Shown here: one piece after another, positions 37,328 to 48,378 of the stretch
Layout of the letters: every line of letters begins with the position of its first letter
Numbering within the stretch: the first letter of the stretch is position 1
Assembly: GCA_947685225.1 (NCBI GenBank)
Contig: CANTUV010000026.1
Coordinates: 59,047,501-59,111,500 of the forward strand
DNA: 64,000 nt
Reading direction: 5' to 3'
Source of the DNA: Garcia nutans
Lineage: Eukaryota > Streptophyta > Magnoliopsida > Malpighiales > Euphorbiaceae
The notes under the pieces: generated by a model
Database searches by the model: none
What the model saw: only the letters and a program-made list of their open reading frames with translations
Told to the model about the DNA's origin: nothing
Position numbers and translations under genes: made by a program

Positions 37328-38690
37328 TATGAAATTAATTCATTGTTAATGAAATTAATTCTACATATTTTTATAATTAAAATGAGAGAAAAAAAATTGG
37401 TGCACATATATGTATATAAATTGTTTACTTTTTAGTGATATTGCATAGTTTAATTTTATGAGAATGTATATTTTTGACCATCGCAATTATACAGATTTAT
37501 TTCTAAATTAATTTTATATGTAAATAAATTAAAATTTTTTTAAAAATAACTATTTTAGCTGTCGTTTAATAAAATATTTAATTATGAAAAATACATATAT
37601 ACTTACTTAAATATTTGAGGTAAAAATATAAAATATAAAATTTTAAAAATTATATATTATTAGATATTAAAAAATTAAAAATTGAAAATAATAAATAATT
37701 ATTTCAGAACTCCTAGCTTATTTATATTTATAATTAGTTTTAAAAAAAAATTGCATCTTGACGATAACTTGATAGGGAAAAATACATATCCTTCCTTCAA
37801 TTTTTTATATTTTATTAAAAATTAATATATGCCTTAATCAATATTAAATACTTGAATTTTTTATTAAAATATATTTTATTTTTATTGAAATGTAATCGAA
37901 TCACTTTACAATATGAATAGTTTTCTCATCAAATATTTTGAAAAAAAAAATAATTTCAAATATTTTGAAAAAAAAATTAATTCATTGTTAATGCAATTAA
38001 TTCTACATATTTATATAATTAAAATGATAGAAAAAAATGGTGGATATATATGTATATAAATTGTCTACTAAGTCTACATATTTGTATAATTAAAATGAGA
38101 GAAAAAAAATGGTGGATATATGTATGTATAAATTGTTTACTCTTTAGTGGCATCACATAGTTTAATTTTGCGAGAATGTGTATTTTTTTATCCTCAAGTT
38201 ATAGTAAATATACCTATTTATTCCTAAACTAATTTTAAACACAACTAAATTAAAATTTCTAAAAAAAATAATTATTTTGTCTCTCTTTTAATAGAATATT
38301 TAACGGGGTTATATGAAAAGCAAATATTTACTTGCTAAAATATTAGAGGCAAAAAATATGAAAAATTAAAATTTTAAAAATTATATATTTTTGGATACTA
38401 AAAAATTAAAAATTGAAAATAATAAATATTTTTTTTTTCAGAAATTCTAACTTATTTACAGCTAAAATTAGTAGAAAGAAAACTTTGCTCCTTCATTGTA
38501 ACTCAATGGGAAAAAGTATATGTTCTTCCTTCAATTTTTTGTATTTTATTAAAAATTAATATATGCCTTAATCAATATTAAATACTTAATTTTTATTAAG
38601 ATATGCTTTATTTTTATTGAAATTTAATAGAATCACTTTATAATATGAATAGTTTTCTTATCAAATATTTTGAAAAAAATTAATTACAAT
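37328..38690 (+). repeat. Direct duplication, units of about 630-720 bp plus a partial copy
   Basis: Text at 37328-37960 recurs at about 38070-38690: ACATATTTxTATAATTAAAATGAGAGAAAAAAA, then AATTGTTTACT, CATAGTTTAATTTT, and finally ATATGCCTTAATCAATATTA. A third, partial copy of the first 90 bases lies at 37977-38066. The copies differ at roughly one base in ten, so the duplication is not recent. Confidence 0.75.
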
Positions 38691-38754
38691 AATTTCAATA
38701 AATATGAAATATGCAATAATAAAATTATGGTATTTATTATTGTTTATTATTGTT

Positions 38755-41700
38755 TAGCATGTCTAGATTAACCATTGAGGATAATGAGCTTTTGACGAAA
38801 CCGTTTCATGCATAAGAAGTTAAGATAGTTCTATTTAGTATGCAACCTGACAAAGTGCCAGGTCTTAATGGTTTCAATCCATGTTTTTTTAAAAAAAAAT
38901 TTGGTCAATTGTAGGTAAGGATGTGTTTGAGACTTGCCTCTTATACTTAAGTCAGGGTTCTATCCCAGATGATCTAGGTAGAACTAACATTGTTATAATT
39001 CCTAAGAAGAATAATCCCCAAGTTATGGGTGACCTTAGACCTATCTCTCTCTATAATATAATTTATAAGATTATAGCGAAAGTCTTAGCAACCTGGCTAC
39101 AAAAGGTGCTTCACAAGCTTGTGAAGCAACACAAAATGTTTTTATACCTGGTATATGTCTAACTAACAATGTGATAATTGTCTTTGAATCTATTTACTTT
39201 CTGAAAAGGAGAACTAAAGGAAGGCAGGGATATGCAGCTCTTAAAATTGATATGAGCAAGACTTTTGATAAGGTGGAGTGGAATTACTTGGAAGCACTCA
39301 TAATAAAGATGAATTTTGCTATGAGCTGGGCGAATTTACTAATGTCCTGCATTTCATCAGTCTCTTATACTATTACTCATGAGGGAATCAAGCTTGGGCC
39401 AATTATTCTAGAGAGGAAACTTAGGCAAGGAGATCCGCTTTTGCCTTTGCTATTATTATGTGCGCTGAAGGTTTATCAACTGTGATTAGAAGGAATGAAT
39501 CTATGAGTCTTTTATATGGCTGCAAAATTGCTAGAGGTGCGCCTATGGTTTCTCATCTTTTTTCGCTGACAATTGTTTGCTTTTGTTTAAAGTTAAGCAG
39601 GAAGAAGCAAATTGCCTTAAAGGGATAATTGACTTGCATGCTAGATCCTTTGGCCAATTGATCAACTTTGAGAAAATTTTAATTTATTTTAGTAAGAATA
39701 CTCCACTTGAAGAAGGAAGCTTAGCATGCCGAATACTTGGAGTTAATGAAGTTAATAACTTTAGCCTGTATCTTGGTATGCCTACAATTGTTAAAAGGAA
39801 CAAGAGAGAAATTTTTCAATATTTGCAAGATATAATTTGGCAAAGGCTGCATTCATGGAAGAAGAGGATCTTATCAATAGCTGGCAAGGAGATATTATTG
39901 AAGTCAGTCGCGCAATCCAGCCCAATTTTTGTAATGAGTACTTTCTTGCTTCCTAAGACTTTTTGTGAAGAGATAGAAAGGCTTATGAGCAAGTTTGGTG
40001 GTCTTCTAGTAGTACAGCAATTCTAGGATTTCTTGGATGTCTTAGGGTCGTCTTGCAAAGCCAAAGATACTAGGTGGATTAGGCTTTCATAGATTGTACA
40101 ATTTCAATCTAGCTATGGTTGGTAAGCAAGGTTGAAAACTAATTAAACAACCAGACACTTTAGTAGCAAGAGTTTTGAAAGCTCGTTATTTTCCACGGAC
40201 CTCCTTCCTTAAAGCTCAACTTGGCTCTAACCCAAGTTACATATGGAGAAGTATATGGCAAACCCAAGATTTAATTCGAAAAGGTTGTCTTTGGAGAGTA
40301 GGAAATGAAACTTCAATTTCAATATGGATGGATAATTGGCTACCAGTCCTTTCTAATCCAAGAATTATATTAGACGTACCTATTTCTAATCATATGGCCA
40401 CTGTTTCTAACTTAATAATTGATGGTTGCTGAAATATGGAGCTGCTAGAAAGGTTTTTCAATGAGAGAGATAGAGCATTAATTCTTTCTATCCCACTTTC
40501 TAAAAGGTTACCTATAGATCTAATATGGAATGGCAACATAACTGGTAATTATTCAGTAAAGGATGCATATAAGCTCTTATTATCCCATATAATCTCTCAG
40601 CCAGCAGCTGATCATACTTGGTCTGTTATATGGGTTGTTGATTTTGTTCCAAAATTAAAGAACTTATGACGCAGAACGGAATTAACAAAGAAGAAGAACG
40701 TTTAGACTCTGTTCAAGAGTTTAACCAATGTCGTTTGGTTGGACGAAAGAAACAAGATTAACCTTAAAAGAAATAAGAATTTTATTCCAAAACAATCAAG
40801 TTCATAGGCAGCAAAATTAAAACCTATTTATAATGGCTAATTAACCCTAAAACGTCATAAAAATCAAGAATCCGAAATTAAACCCGAAAATAATAAATAA
40901 AAATTGCAAAATAGTCCCTGAAAACTTAAAACGCGATTTTGAGGCCCTAAACAGCAAAATTTGACCCCCAAACTTTGTCACTGTAGTCCAAAGGACATGT
41001 GGCACTTTTCAAAATTGTCCGGCTCGCGAAAACGCTTCCGGAAAGCTATCATGTGATCAATTCGGACCTCCTGGGCAAAAGTTATGTCTATTTTCGCAAA
41101 CGGCCGCTAATTTTACCGCGATCCAAATTCTCCATATACTGCAATTCAATCTGCTCCACATCAACTTCTTATGGAGTGCGTGTAATGATGTTCTTCCTAC
41201 AAGGATGAATCTTTGCAGTAAGTCAATGGAGATAGGTCCCACATGCCCTTCTTACATAGGAGATAATGAAACAACCTTTCACATTTTGCTTTGGTGTCCG
41301 TTAGCTCAAGAACGATGGAGGAGATCAAAGTTTGGTTTCTGTCTTGGTATATCTACATCTTTTAAAGATTGGTTGTTGCACATATTCAACTTGGTGCCAA
41401 AGGTGGATCATGGCTTAATTACTTCAATTTGCTTTCATCTATGGAGAAGTCGCAATGTTAATTATTGGGAGGGCAGAATGTTAAGTGTTGAGCAAGTTCT
41501 TCATCAAGCAAACTTTTTGGATTTGGAATATAAAGCTGCACAAGTTCCTCATCAGGCCTCTTTTCACTCTGAAAAATGAAGCCACTCTGACTATTACATG
41601 GTCTAAACCAATAGAGGGATGGCTTAAGCTAAACATAGATGTTGCTATTTCATTTGGAAGTCACATTTATAGTGTGGGTCTGGTGCTCATGAACCATAAT

Positions 41701-42095
41701 GGCGTCTTCATTGCTGCTAAAGCTAGCAGATACATTGGCTATCCGAATGCAGGTACAATTGAAGCTGTTAGTTTTAGAGAAGCTTTAAGTTGAATCTGCG
41801 AAAAAAACTGGAATAATGTGATAGTTGAGTCAAACTGTTTGGTTATTGTCAATCATCTGAGAAGTAGTATTTCCATGAATTCATCTTTAGGTTTAGTATT
41901 AGATGATTGTTATTCGTTGCTTTATTTATTAGATGTGATTAAGTTTAATTTTATTAAGCGTTTTACGAATGAAGTAACTCATCATCTAGCCAGGGCTACT
42001 CTTTCTGTGTCAGAATATAGGATTTGGTTTGAAAGTCCTCCCTAATGAATTATTGATTATTGATTAATAAAGTATTTTAATCCCTTTTCAAAAAA
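38755..42095 (+). mobile_element. Decayed L1-type LINE (RT, zinc-knuckle, RNase H), 5' truncated
   Basis: The reading continues across several frames. RT domain: NELLTKPF, PDKVPGLNGFNPCFF, RTNIVIIPKKNNPQVMGDLR, PISLYNIIYKIIAKVL, ALKIDMSKTFDKVEWNYLE, LRQGDPL. The catalytic motif near 39560 reads FFADN where active elements have F/YADD. After it come the thumb/connection region, the zf-RVT part (CPSYIGDNETTFHILLWCPL, with the C-x2-C replaced) and a C-terminal RNase H-like domain (LKLNIDVA...VESNCLVIVNHL...HHLARA). A short A-run ends it at about 42095. The N-terminal endonuclease is missing, and frameshifts and stops occur (for example near 39162, 39485 and 40025). A solo LTR is nested inside it. 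It is inactive. Confidence 0.9.
40667..41163 (-). mobile_element. Solo LTR nested in the LINE
   Basis: The LINE reading breaks after PKLKN (40660) and resumes LWSACNDVLPTRMNL at about 41169, so 497 bp are inserted. The insert starts TGACGCAG and ends CCACATCA (TG...CA). It is flanked by ACTTA (40662-40666) and ACTTC (41164-41168), a 5-bp target duplication with one change; the original text was probably AAC TTC TTA TGG. On the minus strand it has a TATAAATA box (40832-40825) and, about 50 bases on, an AATAAA signal, as expected of an LTR. No internal region or second LTR is present, so it arose by LTR-LTR recombination. Confidence 0.85.
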
Positions 42096-43770
42096 AAAAT
42101 GGCTTGAATATGTTTATAATTTTTTATTATTTATATTAGAATTAAAAATTTTAAAAAAATCAATTAATAAAATAGAGAATAAATAAAAAGTGATTAAAAT
42201 ACATATAATAATTATATACATATATATATATGTATAGAGTAAAAGAGAGATTCGCGAAGCTTAATTTAACAAAGAATATAAAAAAAGAAAAAAAGCATTC
42301 GAATAATCCACCATTTCTGCAAATTGCAATCACTTGAATATAATAATAAATTATAAATACATATTCTCTGCATGTGCTTTCTCCGTCTCAACTTTAATTA
42401 GAAGCTTCACAGCAATTATAAGAATAGCTGATATTTTTATTATTTCATATAGTAAAATCAACAAGCAACTTCTAGCTAAGTAGTATTAATTAATTAATAA
42501 ATTCTTTCTAAAACAGCTAAGAAAAATTAAAAATGATATTCGATTTCTCTCAATATATAAAATTAAATTAAATTTGTGATAAGAACAAATTGCAAATTTA
42601 ATTTTAAATTTAATTTTTCTTAAAAAAATAGTTTTTCATTACTTAAATTAGAAAGCAAACATTATATAAAATAAATTCGGCAGGGACAGTACTCCACTCC
42701 CTGGCGATCAAATGATAAGCTTACTGTTTTAACCGGATTATGAATAAAAAGTTCAATTTTTTTTATTTATATAAAATTATATTATCTAATATAATTATTA
42801 ATTTCATATTCACTGTCGAATATATAAATTAATTAATAATACAATATTTTAACTTAATCAGAAGTCTTAAATTTAAATGTTGAATATAAAAAATTTTATC
42901 ACCTTTATTATTATATTCAGTTTAATTTTAAAATAATAATTTATTTAAAAATTAATAATTTAATTTAATGATATAAAAATTAAAATTCTAAATATTTTAA
43001 AAAAATAATTAAATTAGGAAGAAGGGTCTAGCTTTCTGTTGACTGCAAGAAGAAGCTAATCTGAAATTGGGCAATTGACGTCAGTCAATAGTTGCTGTCT
43101 ACTCATTTTATATTCTTGATAAAACATAGTTACTGTGTGATGGTCCCTATGGATGGATAGTCGCTACTTGGCCATTTCATAATGAATCTAACTACTTGTA
43201 CATTTGTAATCTTCTAGAACTACATATGTATCTACACTTCTATATCACACGCTGCTTGCTATGATACTTCCCTAGTAGCCCTTGGATAGTTAATCTTTGA
43301 ATTAAATTAATATTTTAACTAAAAGTGTCTATATTAAAAATTAACTGTTAAAATTAAAAAATTTATTTTTATATTAATTAAATTATATATTTATATTTTT
43401 TTACTATTATAATATAAAAAGAATAAAAAGTCAAAATTTATATTTGTTGAGATGAGATGCACTTATTGTTATTATATACTTCAGCTTGTATCTATCATCC
43501 ACCTTAATTATATACATTATACAATAGATGAAAAAAAAATGTTCAAACCAAATTTTATTAAAAAAAGCAATCGTATTATTTGATAAAACGACGTAACTTT
43601 CATAAAATAACTCGAATTTTAAATTATTCACTTGCTTTAACTACCCATACTATGAATACGAGAGCATCAACTTCGTTTTCGTGGGCTTTTGAGAAATGAG
43701 AAAAATTATTAGAGTTCTATAAAAGAGTCTCGGAAGTCAGAATATATATCAATTTCATACGACCAAGCGA
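42096..43770. other. Intergenic AT-rich DNA
   Basis: No gene is seen. An (AT)n occurs at about 42215-42232. The 43020-43290 stretch is less AT-rich but has no coding signature. Confidence 0.45.
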
Positions 43771-43964
43771 ATTTTTTTTTTATTTATTAACCATAAGGTG
43801 TCCTGGATACATTCAGACTAATCTCCGTTCGTCAGTTTGGGTGCCTCAAAAGGCAGGATGGCTGGTCCCAAGATTTAAGGATGCTCCATACATATTTTCA
43901 GGATTGAACCCGGATGAATGCTTAAGGATGGACTAATCTCTACCACTAGACCACACCCTTGGGT
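43771..43964 (-). mobile_element. tRNA-derived SINE
   Basis: Read on the minus strand, CCAAGGGTGTGGTCTAGTGG begins the element. TGGTCTAGTGGT (43953-43942) is a perfect A-box and GGGTTCAATCC (43911-43901) a perfect B-box, 30 bases apart. The body continues to a run of A (plus-strand T-run at 43772-43781). About 190 bp. No target duplication is obvious, so the ends are approximate. Confidence 0.85.
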
Positions 43965-44689
43965 TGATTCTTTCTTTTATTTCAAGCAAGCTTTGAATAT
44001 CTCTTTCCAGATCAAAGGTGGAATCTATGACACAAAAAATTATCAAGCGATCTTCATGTGAAAATAAATATAACTGGCGGTGTCTTTGTGTTCTATGCAA
44101 AGAGTGGAGAATAAGTCTCCACGTATTATGCATACACCGCTAATTAAATAATAATATAGTTAGTTGAACCACATGTGTCACTTCAAATATATACTTTATT
44201 TTTATTTAAATAATAATTGCAAAATAAATTTATAAAAATTTTAAAAAGGAAATTGCTTCTTATCACATGTTCATTATTTATTATTGCCCGAAGCTGGCGG
44301 CCTATGGTCTCGGAATTCAAATGTTGGCTACGGACATCTTTCAACAAAAAATAAAAAAATTCAAACTGTATGTCGTTTTATTCGTGTCCCGTTATTTCTA
44401 TTATGCTGTCAATTAACTTCAATTTTTTTTAAATTAAATAGAGAATTTAACTTTAATAATTAACTGCGTTGTAATTACTACATGATAATGTATTTACCAA
44501 TTATTAATTTACCAATATATAGTAGTTAAATTAAATAATGATCCATGCATTCGTTTAAAAGAATATTCATGAATCTTGATATAGTTTACCTCCTAATTCC
44601 TATTCATAGTTAGAAATACAGTGTATTAATGAATCTTTTTTATACGTACAGCGGCAAGAATTTCTAGTTTCTGGTATAAATTCACACAA

Positions 44690-44749
<60 letters not shown>

Positions 44750-45740
44750 TGAAAGTTCAAAGACGTCAAACAAGGCTACCGATTTGGCCCCCTTGACTTA
44801 TTTTTTTAACAAGATACAATTCCCTATTATAATAGTTTAAAATTATTATAGGATATAAATTAATTTTTTTTATTGGCATCGTGTATCTCAATTTTATTTT
44901 ATTGAATACATTTTTTTAATTAAGGGTGATTAAAATCAAATATTATCTAAATTTATTTTTATATTTTATTTTTCTAGAAGTTTTAATAAAAATAATTTAA
45001 ATTTGCATGTTTATTACAGCATATATTTACTGTCAAACTAAGATTACATAATATTTTGACTTATTTTATTTAAATTTAAATAATTTTGTTATAGAATATT
45101 TGCCAAAAAATATATTTTTTTTTGAGACCAAGGAAGAGATAATAATTAACAAATAATATAAAAATTATAATATTTAAATTTAACTAGACTCCAATTAAAA
45201 CTCCAATCATAAATTTGTAATTCTATTAACAACTTCAAACTATTTATCAAAAAAAAAAGCTACTTCAAACTATTGAATATAACTATTAATATTATCAATT
45301 TTTTTTCTCATAAGCAATAAATTTAGAAAGGATTTTTTTCTTATCCATTTGTAATACTAAAAAACAAAATTGAAATTAAAATTCTGTCCAATTACATAAT
45401 TTTATTTATTTAAATTAATTCTAGTTTAATATTTTCTCACTCAACCTATTTGAAACTTATTTGATAAAAAAAACCTATTTGGAACTTTCTCAAAAAAAAA
45501 ATAAATAAATAAATAAATAAAAACTTTGACCAAGAATATTGACAAAAGGACACGAAATGCTAAAGAAACTCCGTTAAGTGCCGGACACCACACTTCCTCC
45601 AAAAAAGCCTTTGTTTTGATTCCCACAGCTCTCTCTCATTTATAGTCCCCAATACCCTTTCTTCTCTTCTTCATTCACTTCTTCAGCCGGAGGACGTTGG
45701 CCGCCGACCACATTTGATAGCAGCTCACTTTAGTTTCTGC
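43965..45740. other. Intergenic region with AAT array and upstream region of the ATL gene
   Basis: No gene in 43965-45600. An AAT array lies at 44691-44750. The last 120 bases before the ATL start are CT-rich (CTCTCTCTCATTTATAG, TTTCTTCTCTTCTTC), typical of a plant core promoter and leader. Confidence 0.5.
44691..44750. repeat. (AAT)n microsatellite
   Basis: About 20 uninterrupted AAT units. Confidence 0.95.
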
Positions 45741-46853
45741 ATGTCTACCATGAGTTTTTACATTCATACACACCAGATAATTTCCCTCTTCATCTTCCTC
45801 CTTCTAATTCCAGCTCCGATCACCGTTGCTCAATCATCTTCTGACCCACGGTTCGATAACTATGGCTATGCTCGTGTTACTCCTTCCATGGCCATAATCA
45901 TTGTCGTCTTAATCGCTGCTCTCTTTTTCATGGGCTTCTTTTCTATTTACATACGCCACTGCGCCGATTCCAACGGCGGAGGCAGCGTTCGTGCATTAGC
46001 TAACGGCAGCCGTTCAAGACGGGCGGCGGCGGCGCGTGGGCTTGACGCTTCTGTTATTGCGACATTTCCGACATTGGTTTACTCCGAGGTGAAGGGGCTT
46101 AAGATTGGTAAAGGAGCGCTAGAATGCGCCGTTTGTTTGTGTGAGTTTGAAGATGATGAAACGCTGCGTTTAATACCTAAATGCGATCATGTCTTCCATA
46201 CTGATTGTGTTGATGTTTGGCTTGCTTCTCACACCACCTGCCCTGTTTGTCGAGCTAATTTGACTCCTCAACCCGGTGACTCAGCTCCGCAACTCACTGA
46301 ATCAACCCCTGACTCAGACCTCGAAGCTCAAAACCACGTTGCTGTAGTTTCAGAACCAGAAATTTGCGACCAGAACAATCGTGACATGGAAGTGGAAGCC
46401 CCCGCACCAGAAGTTATGACTGTGAACCAAACTTTGAACAGGAACCGTACACGTGGTTCAAGATCCGGTCGGCCACGTAGATTCCCACGATCACACTCCA
46501 CTGGGCATTCTTTGGTCCAACCGGGCGAGAACACCGACCGGTTCACTCTGAGATTACCGGCTGAGGTTAGGAAGCAAATAATGAACCGGGAATTGAAGCG
46601 GACTATGAGTAAAACCGGCGGCGAAGGAAGCAGCAGAGGGAAATATAAACGACTTGAGCGTTTGGATCAGGGAGCTAAATCAGACCGGTGGGTTTTTAAT
46701 AGGACTCCGTCGTTTTTAGCAAGAGCCTCATCCTTTTTTACGAGAACATCATCATCGGTTAGATCGCCAAAAGTGGCGGCTAATGATGGAGAAGGAACTT
46801 CAACTCGACCTGTCGGACCAGATATGCCGGAACCAGGCCGACTGCCGGTTTAA
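45741..46853 (+). CDS. RING-H2 E3 ubiquitin ligase, ATL6/ATL31-like
   Basis: A single-exon gene of 370 residues. The first ATG in frame (45741, MSTMSFYIH) gives a good N-terminal signal sequence (residues 6-30). A transmembrane helix (about 50-72, MAIIIVVLIAALFFMGFF) and a basic stretch follow, then the ATL signature GLD (100-102), and a RING-H2 domain with C129, C132, C148, H150, H153, C156, C167 and C170 and the conserved W160. The remaining C-terminal half is Ser/Arg-rich. ATL proteins are membrane-anchored ligases; ATL6 and ATL31 act in carbon/nitrogen balance and defence in Arabidopsis. The frame is unbroken and GC-richer than the surroundings. It has no introns, as is usual for this family. 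The exact orthologue is not provable here. Confidence 0.93.
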   Translation: MSTMSFYIHTHQIISLFIFLLLIPAPITVAQSSSDPRFDNYGYARVTPSMAIIIVVLIAALFFMGFFSIYIRHCADSNGGGSVRALANGSRSRRAAAARGLDASVIATFPTLVYSEVKGLKIGKGALECAVCLCEFEDDETLRLIPKCDHVFHTDCVDVWLASHTTCPVCRANLTPQPGDSAPQLTESTPDSDLEAQNHVAVVSEPEICDQNNRDMEVEAPAPEVMTVNQTLNRNRTRGSRSGRPRRFPRSHSTGHSLVQPGENTDRFTLRLPAEVRKQIMNRELKRTMSKTGGEGSSRGKYKRLERLDQGAKSDRWVFNRTPSFLARASSFFTRTSSSVRSPKVAANDGEGTSTRPVGPDMPEPGRLPV

Positions 46854-48063
46854 TGTTCACTTTGCATTTTTTGTTTTTTGTTTTTTGGGTGCAAAATGTT
46901 TATAGTGTTTACGCTTTTTTTTTTAATCTTAGAAATACTTAATTTATTAATTAATTAATTTGTATTGCATATGTGATGTTGTGTAATATTGACAACTTTA
47001 ATAGAAGAGGTCAAGCCAATTCGATGCTTGGAATTTTATTTAGGTTTTTCATAAAATTATTAGAAAATTTCTAAAATTTATTAAAATTTTAAAATATTTT
47101 ATCGGAATATATTATTTATAAATTATCAAATTTTCGTAGTTTATTATAAATTTATTATATAAATAATAATTTATGTAAATTTATTATGAATTTATTATAA
47201 ATTTTATAAAATGATTAAAGAGTCTTAGTGAAATATATAAAAATTGAAAAGAAAAATACTGACAAGCCGTTTAATTTTTCTATTTTATTTGAATGAACGG
47301 AAGCCCATTTTGCTTAGAAGTTGCTAAAATTACATATAAATTGCTAAATCTAAGTTTGAAAGAAAATGTTATATAATTAGTATGGGTTTGACCAATTCAT
47401 ATTAGAATTATTAATGAACAAGTGAAATTTCATGGAATAAGCTTATTAGCATAGACAATAGTTAATTTCCTGAGTATAATGAAATATTCAATTGAAATTA
47501 TAATACAAAGTCACTCGAGGAATAGTAAGAGATGATTAATTAGTTGTGTTATAACCCAAAAAATGAAAAAAAAAAAATAGTTTGGACAGGTTCTAATAAA
47601 CAAGCGAATGTTTGAAATTTAAAAAAAAAGTGGATGTGAAGGTATTAATTTATAAAGTTAGGCAAAATGGACCAACCGTTCAAAATTAATTTTTTTGGAA
47701 AAAAAAAAAAGAATAAAATTTGTGCAGTATAATTACTGAACTTTATCTTATGGGGTTGGATAAAAAAAAAGTAGTTTACCAGAGCAAATTCAGCGTAGAT
47801 TTGAGATCAATGCAAATTTTTTGCAAATAAACGAGAGAAATAAAGGATCGTAATTCATAAACAAATATAAAATAAATCAATATTAGTATCAATTGAAAAA
47901 TAACTTGAATGAGAGAAAAAGTTATGAAAAAATTTAGGGTGAAAACTTATCGATAAATGAAAATTTATGAAAATTTGTAAATTTTATTTTTAATTACGTC
48001 GAACATAAATGCTATGTTAAAATTGTGAGTTATTTAAAATTTATGGCATAAGATCTTATCAAC

Positions 48064-48094
<31 letters not shown>

Positions 48095-48378
48095 CTTAAT
48101 TATAAATTAGTCTCCTGTAAATCACAAGTTGGGAAAGGTGGGATGGACATAATTTGTAACTAATTGCAACTAAAGCTAAAAGTGAATATTTAGAAAAAAA
48201 AAATCGATTTTAAATTTATTAATTTAAAAAATATGTTTACTGTTAAATTATTTTATACATATAAATATTTCATTAATTTAGTTCAAATCAAACTATATTT
48301 TAAAATAATTGAATAAGTTGAATTCAAAATTTAAACAATTAAATCGAATTCATTTATACAACTCAAAGAACTGAATTA
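46854..48378. other. Intergenic AT-rich DNA
   Basis: No gene. An (AT)n tract lies at about 48066-48092. Words like AAATTTATTATGAATTTATTATA (about 47150-47200) recur in the ERCC1 upstream units. Confidence 0.45.

Noticed and set aside
45714..45740. Upstream extension of the ATL frame
   Set aside because: It starts at TTG. The first ATG (45741) leaves a good signal sequence.
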